Positions 45,229 to 56,239 are shown, counted from the first letter of the stretch. The stretch: 64,000 nt of DNA from Acuticoccus yangtzensis (GCF_001927245.1 NZ_MJUX01000007.1:124001-188000), one strand, 5' to 3'. A program made the numbers and translations. Notes: a model not told the origin generated them from the sequence alone.

Positions 45229-45404
45229 GCCTGTTCACCGGAGCCAGCCGTCGCTGAGACAGCGGCGAGGCGAGCGGGCGCGGGCTGCAAGGGTTCAAGC
45301 ACAGCGGCCCTTGCGGACCGTGCCCGCTTGCCTCAGAGCGTGCGAGGCGATGGCTGGGTTCGGTGAACAGGCGGGCCGCCCTGTTCATCGGTGGAGCCCG
45401 AGCC
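45229..45404 (+). repeat. structured intergenic element, copy C (diverged)
   Basis: 176 bp with the same layout as copies A and B but a mostly different sequence. Left outer arm 45229-45242 (GCCTGTTCACCGGA), inner hairpin arms 45267-45294 and 45307-45334 (23 Watson-Crick, four G-U, one mismatch), right outer arm 45359-45372, third arm 45380-45391 (CCTGTTCATCGG). The arms differ from A at matching positions so that pairing is kept. The right flank (GAGCCC at the end) is still alignable to A and B. Confidence 0.8.
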
Positions 45405-45494
45405 CTCGCGGCCTCTCCCTCCCGTGACGCGGAGCGGGCGCGCCCCGCCCGTTCGCCGTCACCACCCGCACACCCGACCCGCACAGGACCTGCC

Positions 45495-46250
45495 GTGACC
45501 ACCCTCTTTCCCGCGCCCGAGATTCTGGCCGTCCTCTGCGCCGCCGTGTTCGTCGCGGCGGTGCTGCGCGGCCTCACCGGGTTCGGCTTCGCGCTCGCCG
45601 CCGTGCCGCTCATGTCGCTGGTGGTGGAGCCTGCGCGCGCGGTGGTGATGGCGATCGTGCTTCAGCTTCTCGTCGGCGTCCGCGACCTCATCACCCTGCA
45701 CGGCATGCTCGACCGGCCGTCGCTGGTGCGCATGTCGGCAGGGGCGGTGGTGGGCACGCCCGCCGGGGTCGCGCTGCTGTTGGTCTTGGACCCGGCGGTG
45801 ATGCGCCTCGCCATCGCTCTGGTGGTGTTCGCCGGGCTCGCCTTTCTTCTGAAGGCGCCGCAGAAGCCGGCCGCGGACCGGCTGACGCTGGCGCTGCCGA
45901 TGGGGATCGTCGCCGGCGCCTTCGCGGGCCTCGCGGCGATGCCCGGTCCGCCCGCCGTCGCCTATTTTCTCGGCGTCGACAGGCCGGCCGCCGTCAAGCG
46001 CGCGTCGCTGATGATCTTCTTCTTCGCCACGTCCGTCATCGCCATCCCGCTGCTCCTGGCGGGGGGCGAAGTCGACGGGGGCATCGCGCTCGCCAGCCTG
46101 GTGGCGCTGCCGGTGCTGGTCGCGGGCACGGCGGTCGGCACGTGGCTCTTCCGGCGCACCAGCGAGGCCGGCTACCGCAACCTCGCCATCGCCACGCTGG
46201 CGGTGATGGCGCTGATGTCCGGGCTCCGCGGCCTCGCCGGCCTGCTCTGA
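45495..46250 (+). CDS. TauE/SafE-family anion exporter
   Basis: Inner-membrane protein of 251 residues with seven or eight hydrophobic segments, family TSUP/TauE. The N-terminal half shows LRGLTGFGFALAAVPLMSLV and the second half its internal duplicate around LPMGIVAGAFAGLAAMPGPP. I use GTG 45495 with an AGGACC-type ribosome site; the frame is open further upstream but runs through element C and is not conserved. Exported anion is probably sulfite or sulfoacetate if linked to the upstream aminotransferase. Confidence 0.85.
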   Translation: MTTLFPAPEILAVLCAAVFVAAVLRGLTGFGFALAAVPLMSLVVEPARAVVMAIVLQLLVGVRDLITLHGMLDRPSLVRMSAGAVVGTPAGVALLLVLDPAVMRLAIALVVFAGLAFLLKAPQKPAADRLTLALPMGIVAGAFAGLAAMPGPPAVAYFLGVDRPAAVKRASLMIFFFATSVIAIPLLLAGGEVDGGIALASLVALPVLVAGTAVGTWLFRRTSEAGYRNLAIATLAVMALMSGLRGLAGLL

Positions 46251-46277
46251 CCGCGCACGAAGCCGCCGGGGCTCTCC

Positions 46278-48968
46278 TCAGGCGGCGCGCTCGCGTGCCC
46301 AGCGCAGCGGTTCCAGCCGGGCCTTGCGCACGGTCAGATCCTCCGGGTCGGCCGTGTCGCGGAAGCCGAGCTCGCGCACGAATTCCAGCATCATGCGGTT
46401 GGAGGACAGGATGTCGCCGTGCATCTCCTCGATCCCCTCCGACGCGGCATATTCGATCAGCCGCACCATCAGCGCCCTGCCGATGCCCTGCCCCTTCAGA
46501 TCGCTGCGCACCATGACCGCGAACTCGGCGGTGCGATAATCCGCATCGGCCCCGAACCGCGACACGCCGAGAAGCGCGCCATCGGCATCCAGCGCCACGA
46601 AGGCCATCGCGCGGGCATAGTCGATCTGCGTCAACCGGGCGATTTCCTCGTGTGTCAGGGTGGAGAACAGGCGGAAGAAGCGGCGGCGAATGTCCTCCTT
46701 CGACACCTTGGTGAGGAAATCGGGATAGAGCGCCTCGTCCTCGGGGCGGATCGGCCGGATGACCACCGGCCCCATCGCAAGCGTCTCGGTCTTTTCCCAC
46801 GTGGTGGGGTAGGGGCGGATCGACAGACGCGGGTTGGACCCTGGTAGACACGCCTCGGCCGGGGCCACGCGGATGCGCGCGTCCACCGCGACAACGCCCG
46901 TCGCGTCGGCCAGCAGCGGGTTGATGTCGAGTTCGCGCACCTGCGGCAGATCCGCGACGATCTGCGACAGACGCACCAGGGCCGAGGCGATCGCGGTCCG
47001 GTCGGCGGCCGGCTTGTCGCGGTAACCGGCGAGGAGCTTGCCGATGCGCGTCTTGGCGATCATGTCCTCGGCCAGCAGCATGTCGAGCGGCGGCAGGGCC
47101 AGCGCCTTGTCCTTCACCACCTCTACCGCGGTGCCGCCCGCGCCGAACAGCATGATCGGGCCGAAGGTGGCGTCGTCGGAAATGCCGAGCAGCAGCTCGT
47201 GCGCGTTGGGGCGCTTGATCATCGGCTGGACCACCACGCCGTCGATATGCGCATCCGGCCGCCGCTCGGCCACGCGCTGCAGCATGACCTCGGCGGCGCG
47301 GCGGACCTGGTCCGGCGTTTCGAGGTTCAGCATCACGCCGCCGACGTCCGACTTGTGGGTGATGTCGCGCGACAGGATCTTGATGGCGAGAAGCGGCTCG
47401 CCCATCGCCCCGGCCAACGCCGCCGCCTCGTCGGGCGTGCGGGCGATGCGCGTCTCGTTCACCGGAATGCCGTACGCGGCGAGCACCATCTTCGCCTCGA
47501 CTTCCGACAGAATCTCGCGGCCCTCGGCGAGCGCGGCGCCGATGGCGAATTGGGCGGCCTCGCGGTCCGGCTCCGGCCCCGGCGGCAGGCTTCCGGGCGT
47601 GCGCATCAACTGGATCTGCGATTTCCTGTGACGCACCAGCGTGTCGAAGGCCTGGATCGCCTGGCGCGGGGTCGCGTGGGTGGCGATCCCGGCGCGCTCC
47701 AGCACCTGGGCGGCGGACTGGGCCATGTCCCCGCCGAGCCACGTCGCCAGGACCGGCTTGCCCTTGGGGTTCTTCAGCTTCACCGCCGTCACCACCGCCT
47801 CGGCCGCCTCCGAGGAGGAGGCGAGGCCGGTGGGGCAGTTGATGACGAGGACCGCGTCCGCGTCCGGCTCGGCCAGCACCGCCTCCAGCGCGTCCTCGTA
47901 ACGCTGCGGCCCGGCGTCACCGATGATGTCGACCGGATTGCCGTGCGACCATGTGGCCGGCATCGTAGCATCGAGGCCGGCCATGGTGCCTTCCGACAGC
48001 GTGGCGAGCTGGCCCGACGTATGCGCCATGGCGTCCACCGCGAGCACCCCCGCCCCGCCGCCGTTGGTGACGATGGCGAGCCGGTCGCCCTTCAGCGGGC
48101 GATGGCGGGCGAGCGCCTCGGCGGCGTCGAACAGCTCCTGCAGGTCGTCCACGCGCAGGATGCCCGCACGTTCGAATGCGGCATCATAGACGTCGTCCGC
48201 CCCCGCCAGCGCACCGGTATGCGAGGCCGCCGCCTTGGAGGCCGACGCCGTGCGTCCCGCCTTGATGACGATGACCGGCTTGGCACGCGCCGCCGAGCGG
48301 GCCGCCGACATGAACTTCTTCGAGTTGGTGACGCCCTCCAGATACATCAGGATGGCGCGGGTCTGCCGGTCGGACGCGACCTGGTCCAGCATGTCGCCGG
48401 TGTCGACGTCGGCCATCTCGCCCAGCGAGGCGACGCAGGAGAAGCCGACGCCGCGCGCCTCGGCCCAGTCCAGCATGGCGGTGATGATGGCGCCCGACTG
48501 GGACAGGAGCGCGATCTGCCCCTTGCCCGCGGTGACGTGGGCGAAGCTGGCGTCGAGCCCCATGTGCGGGACTTGGAGGCCGACGCAGTTGGGGCCGAGG
48601 ATGCGCAGCGTGTAGGGCTTGGCGGCGTCCAGCATCGCCTGCTTCAACGCGCCGCCGACACCGGCCGTGATGACGACCGCGGCCCGCGCCCCCTTCTCGC
48701 CCAGGTCTTTGACGAGGCCGGGGACGGCGGCGGCCGGGGCGACGATGACGCCGAGATCCGGAACGAAGGGCAGCTCCGCCACGCTGGGATAGCAGGGCTG
48801 GTCGCCGATCGCCTTATATTTGGGGTTCACGAGGCCGATGGTACCGCGGAAGCCCGCCCCCGTCAGGCGGCGCAGGACGACGCCGCCCAGCGAGCCGCGC
48901 CGGTTGCTGGCGCCGATCAGCACAACGGAACGCGGCTCGAGAAGGTACTCGAGATTGCGGACGGTCAT
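46278..48968 (-). CDS. acetate-CoA ligase (ADP-forming) fused to GNAT acetyltransferase
   Basis: 896-residue fusion. Residues 1-460 are the CoA-binding and ligase alpha part, with LIGASNRRGSLGG near the start and the phospho-histidine His250 in AASHTGALAGAD. Residues about 480-700 are an ATP-grasp beta part (LLAIKILSRDITHKSDVGGV, IMLFGAGGTAVEV). Residues about 740-896 form a GNAT domain (MVRSDLKGQGIGRALMVRLI). This architecture is that of the Pat/PatZ protein lysine acetyltransferases, in which the ligase part often serves as a sensor; here the histidine is kept, so ligase activity is possible. Confidence 0.92.
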   Translation of the reverse strand: MTVRNLEYLLEPRSVVLIGASNRRGSLGGVVLRRLTGAGFRGTIGLVNPKYKAIGDQPCYPSVAELPFVPDLGVIVAPAAAVPGLVKDLGEKGARAAVVITAGVGGALKQAMLDAAKPYTLRILGPNCVGLQVPHMGLDASFAHVTAGKGQIALLSQSGAIITAMLDWAEARGVGFSCVASLGEMADVDTGDMLDQVASDRQTRAILMYLEGVTNSKKFMSAARSAARAKPVIVIKAGRTASASKAAASHTGALAGADDVYDAAFERAGILRVDDLQELFDAAEALARHRPLKGDRLAIVTNGGGAGVLAVDAMAHTSGQLATLSEGTMAGLDATMPATWSHGNPVDIIGDAGPQRYEDALEAVLAEPDADAVLVINCPTGLASSSEAAEAVVTAVKLKNPKGKPVLATWLGGDMAQSAAQVLERAGIATHATPRQAIQAFDTLVRHRKSQIQLMRTPGSLPPGPEPDREAAQFAIGAALAEGREILSEVEAKMVLAAYGIPVNETRIARTPDEAAALAGAMGEPLLAIKILSRDITHKSDVGGVMLNLETPDQVRRAAEVMLQRVAERRPDAHIDGVVVQPMIKRPNAHELLLGISDDATFGPIMLFGAGGTAVEVVKDKALALPPLDMLLAEDMIAKTRIGKLLAGYRDKPAADRTAIASALVRLSQIVADLPQVRELDINPLLADATGVVAVDARIRVAPAEACLPGSNPRLSIRPYPTTWEKTETLAMGPVVIRPIRPEDEALYPDFLTKVSKEDIRRRFFRLFSTLTHEEIARLTQIDYARAMAFVALDADGALLGVSRFGADADYRTAEFAVMVRSDLKGQGIGRALMVRLIEYAASEGIEEMHGDILSSNRMMLEFVRELGFRDTADPEDLTVRKARLEPLRWARERAA

Positions 48969-49020
48969 CGCAGGCTCCCAATGCTACGTCGCCTTGATAG
49001 CGGACTGGCCGGTCAACGCC

Positions 49021-49034
49021 TTGACTCCAGTCAA
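49021..49034. promoter_or_regulatory. palindrome upstream of the acetate-CoA ligase/GNAT gene
   Basis: TTGACT-CC-AGTCAA is a perfect 6-2-6 palindrome, 53-66 nt upstream of the ATG at 48968. Position and symmetry suit an operator. No good -10 box is seen at the right distance. Confidence 0.45.
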
Positions 49035-49077
49035 ACTAATTTACAATCCTGACATGCTTCCGTAGCCGGGCGCACGC

Positions 49078-50589
49078 CTAAATTGCCATCGCGCGCGCGG
49101 CGGCCGCCGTCACGGCGTCGGGGTCGGCCGAGGCATCGACCACCGACCAGTGCATCGGCCCGGTGCCACGGGCAATCTGGGCATCCAGAACGGCGGTGTC
49201 GGCGTCCGACGCATCACCGTGGCGGGCGGCGATGCGGCGGCGCAGGGCCGCGTCCGGCGCGCTCAGCCACAGCCCGGTGAAGGGAACGCCCGCCATGGCC
49301 GCCACCGTCTCGGCCCGGTGGCGCTCCGCCGGGTCGGCGAACGTCGCGTCAAGGATGACGGGGCACCCGGCGTGAAGGGCGCGGCGCGCATCCACCCTCA
49401 GGCGGCGATAGACCGCGCCGGTCGCCGCCGCGGTGTAGGACGCTCCGTCGAGCCGCTCCTCGGGCGCGTGGCCGGCGAGGCGCTTCCTGACCGAATCGGA
49501 GCGGATGACCACCGCCCCCGCAGTGAGCGCCAGGCCGCGCGCCACGGTGGTCTTGCCGGTGCCGGAGAGGCCGCCCACGGCGATCAGGCGCGGGAGCACC
49601 TCGGCCGCGTGCGCCAAATAGGTCCGCGCAAGGCGTACCGAGGGCGCGGCGTCCCGGCCTTTGGCGGCACGGGTCAGCGCCCGCACCATCGCCCGCTGCG
49701 ACAGGAAGAGCGGCAGCAGGGCAAGCCCCGCATAGTCCCGCGTCGCCTCCAGATAGCGCGACAGAAGTCGGCTCGCGAGCGCCCGAAGATCACGCGAATC
49801 GAGGTCCACCAGGACGAAGGCGAGGTCGTAGAGAACGTCGATGGTGGCGATGTCCTCGGAAAATTCGATGGCGTCGAACGGGGTCGGGCGTCCGTTCCAC
49901 AGGCAGATGTTGGAGAGGTGCAGGTCGCCGTGGCAGCGGCGCACGAAGCCGTGGCGGGCGCGCCTCTCCGCCAGCGGGGCGAGCCGGCCGAGTGCCGCCT
50001 CCGCCGCGTCCGCCCAGGCGGCGAGGTCGCGGGCCGCCTCCGCGGCGAGGCCGGGCGCGACATCGCGCTGCAACTGCGCCGTCAGCGCGGCGATGCGGTC
50101 CGCCCCGCCTGCGCCTTTGGCGACCGGCGCGCCCCGGTGCATCGCCGCGATGGCGTCGGCCGTGGCGTCGGCCAGTGCCGGGGTCAGCGTCCCCGCGTCC
50201 GCCATGGTGTCGAGCTGGGCATCGGCGGGAAAGCGGCGCATCTCGACCACGTAGTCCACCGGCGTGCCGTCGCCGCCGAGCGCGAGGCCCGTCGCCCCCA
50301 CCGTCACCGGCACCACCGCGAGGTAGAGGTCCGGGGCGAAGCGGCGGTTCACCTCGAGCTCGCGCCGGCAGTAGGCCTCGCGCTTTTCCAGCGACGAATA
50401 GTCCACCACCGACCAGTCGACGCGCTTCTTCAGCTTCAGCGCCCGGTCTGCGGCGAGGAAGAGGTGGGAGAGGTGGGTTTCGATGTGGTCCGGCGCCGCG
50501 CCGCCATGCGTTTCGGGGCTGGCCAGGAAGGCGACGATCGCGGCCTCCGAAACCTCGTCCGGCGCGGGCCGGGCCGGTTCATCAGCCAT
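49078..50589 (-). CDS. bifunctional phosphotransferase-like / P-loop kinase protein
   Basis: 503 residues combining two domains. The N-terminal part (about 20-330) resembles aminoglycoside phosphotransferases, with the catalytic-loop equivalent FVRRCHGDLHLSNICLWNG and DAIEFSEDIATIDVLYDLAF. The C-terminal part (about 335-503) is a P-loop kinase with Walker A VGGLSGTGKTTVARGL and VILDATFADPAERHR. This fusion is widespread but its substrate is unknown. I chose ATG 50589 (MADEP...) with AAGGGG upstream; earlier in-frame codons encode an unconserved Arg-rich stretch. Confidence 0.85.
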   Translation of the reverse strand: MADEPARPAPDEVSEAAIVAFLASPETHGGAAPDHIETHLSHLFLAADRALKLKKRVDWSVVDYSSLEKREAYCRRELEVNRRFAPDLYLAVVPVTVGATGLALGGDGTPVDYVVEMRRFPADAQLDTMADAGTLTPALADATADAIAAMHRGAPVAKGAGGADRIAALTAQLQRDVAPGLAAEAARDLAAWADAAEAALGRLAPLAERRARHGFVRRCHGDLHLSNICLWNGRPTPFDAIEFSEDIATIDVLYDLAFVLVDLDSRDLRALASRLLSRYLEATRDYAGLALLPLFLSQRAMVRALTRAAKGRDAAPSVRLARTYLAHAAEVLPRLIAVGGLSGTGKTTVARGLALTAGAVVIRSDSVRKRLAGHAPEERLDGASYTAAATGAVYRRLRVDARRALHAGCPVILDATFADPAERHRAETVAAMAGVPFTGLWLSAPDAALRRRIAARHGDASDADTAVLDAQIARGTGPMHWSVVDASADPDAVTAAAARAMAI

Positions 50590-50846
50590 CGTCACCCCTT
50601 TCCCGTCTCGCTCGGCCATCGTCGTGACGCCGTCTCGCCCAACGGCGCCTCGCGGGGCCGCACCCGGCGCCTCGTCGCGCGCACACGTCTCGCCGGGTCG
50701 CCGGCGCATCCGGACACTTTCACCTCTGCCCCGCGCCGTCCAGGGGGCCGCCCTGCGACGCACCCGCCTGACAGGGCGCTTCAATTCGCGCTAAAGCGTG
50801 CCGGGCCGGCCGTTCGCACCGCCGGCCACCGCACACCGGGGAGAGC

Positions 50847-51524
50847 ATGGACCGGCTGATCGACACTGTCTCGCGCGCCCGCCTCGGCGGCATCGCCGAC
50901 ACGCTGGCACTGGGCGGCCCGGTCGTGGCACTGCTTCTGGTGCTGTCGGTGGTGGTCGTCACGGTGGCGGTCGGCAAGTGGGTCGGCTTCCGTGCGGCCG
51001 GGGTGGGCCGCCACGCCGCGGCCTGGGCGGCGGTGCGCCAGCATGTCGCCGGGGACACGGCCGCCGCACGCCGCCGCGTCGCCCGCGGTCCCGTGAGCGC
51101 CGCCGTGGTGCGCTACGCCATCGACGCCGCCGCGGCCATGCCCGCCCCCGCCGCCCGCGACGCGGCCGAGACCGTCGCCGTCCTGCGCCTCCACAGGCTG
51201 CGACGGCTGACCGGTGTGCTCGATATCGTCGCGCAAATCGCGCCGCTCCTCGGCCTCTTCGGCACCGTGCTCGGCATGATCGACGCCTTCCGCGTGCTGG
51301 AGGGGCAGGGCGCGTCGGTCGATCCGTCGGCCTTGGCGGGCGGTATCTGGGTGGCGCTGCTGACGACCGCCGTCGGCCTTGCGGTGGCGATGCCCTCCTC
51401 CGTCCTCGCCGCCTGGTTCGAGCGGCAGGTGGAGAACGAGGAGGTGGCGCTGTCCGGCCTCATCGCAGCCTTGTTCAGCCGCACCCTGCCGCCCGAGGGC
51501 CCACCGCGCGGCAGGCGCCGATGA
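50847..51524 (+). CDS. exbB: MotA/TolQ/ExbB-family proton channel protein
   Basis: Inner-membrane proton channel subunit, 225 residues. A first membrane segment (about residues 22-45) is followed by a cytoplasmic region and the conserved pair of segments: LLGLFGTVLGMIDAFRVLE and GIWVALLTTAVGLAVAMPSS. It energises TonB with the proton motive force. GGGGAGAG precedes ATG 50847. The stop overlaps the tonB start (ATGA). The expected partner ExbD is not encoded between the two or nearby. Confidence 0.88.
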   Translation: MDRLIDTVSRARLGGIADTLALGGPVVALLLVLSVVVVTVAVGKWVGFRAAGVGRHAAAWAAVRQHVAGDTAAARRRVARGPVSAAVVRYAIDAAAAMPAPAARDAAETVAVLRLHRLRRLTGVLDIVAQIAPLLGLFGTVLGMIDAFRVLEGQGASVDPSALAGGIWVALLTTAVGLAVAMPSSVLAAWFERQVENEEVALSGLIAALFSRTLPPEGPPRGRRR

Positions 51525-52924
51525 CGCCCGCCACCGCCTCCGCCGCGCCGGTTCACGGCCCGTCGATACTCGACGCCGGCGGCCTCAACCCGCCGCGCCT
51601 GAGACGCACCGCCGGCCGGTCGGCCTGGGTGCTGGCGGTCCTGTTGGCCGTGGCGCTGCACCTCGCCTTCGTCCTGCGGTTCGACCCCGCCCCCGCCGAC
51701 GAGCAGGTGCCGGAGGAGAAGACGTCGCCGATCACCATGTCCGACCAGACGGTCGAGACGCTGCTGGGCGAGGAGCAGGCGCCGGAGGAAGAGGCCGAGG
51801 AGACCGCGGCGCCGGAAACGGGCGCCCCCGCCCCGGCCGCACAGGGCAGCGTCTCCACCTCGCCAGGCGAGATCGACGACACGAGCGACGCGCCGACCCC
51901 GAACGAGGAGTTCGACGTTCCGGACGTGAACGCCGTGTTCGATTCGCTGGAAGACGGCGTTCTCTCGAACCCGCGTGACACGGCCACCGACTCCGCCCCT
52001 AGTGCGGCGGCCGCCTCCGATGATGCCGCCGGCGAGGCCACCGAGGCAGCGCCAGCAGAGCCCGTCGCGGCCGAAACCGCGGTGGCTTCCGCGCAGGAAA
52101 CGGACACCGCCGCGCAGGACGCGCCACCGGGCGATGCGCCTGTGGAAGGCCCGGCGCAGGACGGCTCCGGCACCGAAGCCGCGCCCGCCGACGCCGTGGC
52201 GGACGCCGCTCCCTCCCCCGCACCCGCCCCCTCTCCCGCACCCGCCTCCCCCACCGCGACGCCCGCAACCGCCGCCCCGTCCCTGCCGCTGCCCGATATC
52301 TCCGCCGCCTTCGACGCGGCGAGCGGCGCCGACCCGGACCTTGCCGCCGCACTGCCCGAGGTGGCGGCCGAGGCGGCGGCGCAGCAAACCCCCGACGCGG
52401 CCGGCGCAGCGGCGAGCGCTGCGGCGATCCCGCGGCCGGACGACCCGAGCTTCCCCGTCCCCTTCGCCCGGCCCGAGCCCGGCGCGCGCACCCCGACCTT
52501 CAGCGCCGCGCAGGCCGGTGCGCTGGAGCGCGTGCCCGTGCCCGCCGCCAACCCGGCCCCCGCGGCCGAGCGCGCCGCGGCAACGCCCCAGAACCCCGCC
52601 CCCGCGCGCCCGGCCGCCACCGCCGCGCAGCAGCCCGGCCCCGGCGACGGCGCCCAGGCGTCCTATGCGCGCGCGGTCCGCGCCATCGTCGGCCGCGCCT
52701 TCTTCAGCGCCGCGCGGGACGGACAGATCGGCACCGGCACCGCGGTGGTCACCATCACCATCGGCCGCGACGGGCGCTTCGTGGACGCGCGGCTGGCCCA
52801 GAGCTCCGGCAACCCGCTGCTGGACAACGCCGTTCTCTCCGCCGCCTTCAACGACTTCCCCGCCTTCCCGGCGAGCGTGGCCGACGAGACGATCTCCATC
52901 TCGGTGCCGATCCGCGTGCGTTGA
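51521..52924 (+). CDS. tonB: TonB-family energy transducer
   Basis: 467-residue periplasm-spanning protein. One N-terminal membrane anchor (WVLAVLLAVALHLAFVL, about residues 34-50) is followed by some 320 residues of Ala/Pro/Glu-rich low-complexity linker, then a C-terminal domain (about 380-467) with SYARAVRAIVGRAFF and TAVVTITIGRDGRFVDARL. The C-terminal domain is TonB/TolA-like and would contact TonB-dependent receptors. The linker is about twice as long as in enterobacterial TonB. It overlaps exbB by 4 nt. Confidence 0.88.
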   Translation: MTPATASAAPVHGPSILDAGGLNPPRLRRTAGRSAWVLAVLLAVALHLAFVLRFDPAPADEQVPEEKTSPITMSDQTVETLLGEEQAPEEEAEETAAPETGAPAPAAQGSVSTSPGEIDDTSDAPTPNEEFDVPDVNAVFDSLEDGVLSNPRDTATDSAPSAAAASDDAAGEATEAAPAEPVAAETAVASAQETDTAAQDAPPGDAPVEGPAQDGSGTEAAPADAVADAAPSPAPAPSPAPASPTATPATAAPSLPLPDISAAFDAASGADPDLAAALPEVAAEAAAQQTPDAAGAAASAAAIPRPDDPSFPVPFARPEPGARTPTFSAAQAGALERVPVPAANPAPAAERAAATPQNPAPARPAATAAQQPGPGDGAQASYARAVRAIVGRAFFSAARDGQIGTGTAVVTITIGRDGRFVDARLAQSSGNPLLDNAVLSAAFNDFPAFPASVADETISISVPIRVR

Positions 52925-53085
52925 GCGGTGACAAGGCACACCCCATCGGATCGAGGCGACCGAGGGATATGACCGGCCTTGGTGGCGGCGGGCGGGCGGC
53001 CTAAGGTGCCACCGGCGCACCAGCCTGCGCCGCCAAGGGCCCATGCCCCAAGAGCACAAGACCGGCACGCGCAAGGAGCGACACC

Positions 53086-53841
53086 ATGGCCGACAGACCC
53101 CTTTGCCTCGTCACCGGCGGAAGCCGTGGCATCGGCGCCGCCACCTGCCGCCGCGCGGCCGCCGCCGGCTACGACATCGCCCTCAACTACGTGCGTGACG
53201 CCGCCGCCGCCGACGCCATCGCCGCCGAAGCGCGCGCCATGGGCGTGGAGGCCGAAGCCTTCCAGGCCGACGTGTCCAAGGACGCCGACATCGACGCGCT
53301 GTTCGCGGCGGTCGACGCGCGGTTCGGCCGCCCGCTCACCCACTTCGTGTGCAATGCCGGCGCGACCGGCAAGCTCAGCCGGCTCGACGAGGCCGACCCC
53401 AAGACCATCCGCGACACGATCGACCTCAACGTCACCGGCGCGATCCTGACCTGTCAGGCCGCGGTGAAGCGCATGTCGCCCAAGCACGGCGGCAAGGGCG
53501 GCAGCATCGTCATCGTGTCGTCGGCCGCCGCGCGCCTCGGCAGCCCGAACGAGTTCGTCTGGTACGCGGCCAGCAAAGGGGCGATGGACTCCCTCACCCT
53601 CGGCCTGGCGCGTGAGCTGGCGGGCGAGGGCATCCGCGTCAACGCCGTCACGCCGGGGATGATCGACACCGACATTCACGCCTCGTCCGGCGACCCCGGC
53701 CGCGCGGCGCGGGCGGAAAAGACGATCCCCGCCGCCCGCGTCGGCACCGCGGACGAGATCGCCTCGGCGATCATGTACCTGCTCTCGGACGATGCGGCCT
53801 ATGTGATGGGCGGCAACATCGCAGTGACCGGCGGGCGCTGA
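53086..53841 (+). CDS. SDR-family oxidoreductase (FabG-like)
   Basis: Short-chain dehydrogenase of 251 residues. Cofactor motif VTGGSRGIGAATCRRA at residues 9-24, NAG block CNAGATG, catalytic serine in IVIVSSAAARLGS, and YAASK with the Tyr-Lys pair. The C-terminal NAVTPGMIDTDIH and DDAAYVMGGNIAVTGG are family-typical. Arginine-type residues after the first glycine loop suggest NADP(H). The substrate is unknown. It is preceded by about 160 bp with no clear promoter and converges on the ABC gene. Confidence 0.93.
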   Translation: MADRPLCLVTGGSRGIGAATCRRAAAAGYDIALNYVRDAAAADAIAAEARAMGVEAEAFQADVSKDADIDALFAAVDARFGRPLTHFVCNAGATGKLSRLDEADPKTIRDTIDLNVTGAILTCQAAVKRMSPKHGGKGGSIVIVSSAAARLGSPNEFVWYAASKGAMDSLTLGLARELAGEGIRVNAVTPGMIDTDIHASSGDPGRAARAEKTIPAARVGTADEIASAIMYLLSDDAAYVMGGNIAVTGGR

Positions 53842-53846
53842 GCCGC

Positions 53847-55420
<1,574 letters not shown>

Positions 55421-55421
<1 letters not shown>

Positions 55422-56239
55422 CAGGCGTGGCGTCCTGCAAAGCGCGGGTCGAGCCGGCGGTTCAACCCCTCGCCCAGCGCGGTGGCGGCGAGAACGGTGA
55501 CGACGATGGCGAGCCCCGGCCACACCGCGAGCTGCGGGGCGAGCGAAATGAGCGTCTGCGCCTCGGCCAGCATGCGGCCCCAGGAGACGGCGGGCGGCTG
55601 CGCCCCGAGGCCGACATAAGAGAGCCCCGCCTCGATGAGGATGGCGATGGCGAACTGGGTGGCGGCCTGGGTGAGAAGGATCGGCGCCACCACCGGCAGG
55701 ACGTGCTCGGCGGCGATGCGCGCGCTGCTTTTCCCGGCGAGGCGCGCGGCGTCGACGAAATCGAGCGCGAGAACGCGCCGGGCCGACGAGGCGGTGAGCC
55801 TCATGAACACGGGGATATAGAAAATTCCGATAGCAATCAGCGCATTGAATGCGCCGGGGCCGCGAAAGGTTGACAGGATCGCCGCAACGATCAGCGCCGG
55901 GAAGGCGAACACGATGTCGCTGCCCAGCATCAGCACCGCCCGCCCCGCCCGGCCGGACGACGCCGCGGCAAGGCCGAGCGGCGTGCCGACGAAGAGGCCG
56001 ATGGCGACCGCCCCGGCCGCGACGGCGAGCGAGGTCTGCGCGCCGGCCATCAGCATCGAGACCACGTCGCGCCCGTAGTGGTCGGTCCCCAGCGGATGCG
56101 CGGCGGTGGGCATGGCGAAGCGGTTGCCCATGTCGAACCCGTCGACCGGAAACGGCGTCCACCAGAGCGAGGCGACGGCGGCGGCGATGATGGAGACGAG
56201 CACCGCGGCGGCCACGCCGAGCCCGGCCGATCCCCTCAC
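55421..56239 (-). CDS. ABC transporter permease, DppC-like
   Basis: Inner-membrane permease of 272 residues with about six membrane segments. The coupling-helix region ALDFVDAARLAGKSSARIAAEHVLP carries the EAA-type motif, and AHPLGTDHYGRDVVSMLMAGAQTSL is the characteristic N-terminal periplasmic block of DppC/OppC. GTG 56239 is preferred because it overlaps the upstream stop by 4 nt (GTGA); a GTG at 56287 would overlap by over 50 nt. Confidence 0.92.

Noticed and set aside
45363-45494. N-terminal extension of the TauE-like protein
   Set aside because: The extra 44 residues run through element C and a Pro/Arg-rich stretch and do not resemble the family; the GTG at 45495 starts where the first membrane segment begins.
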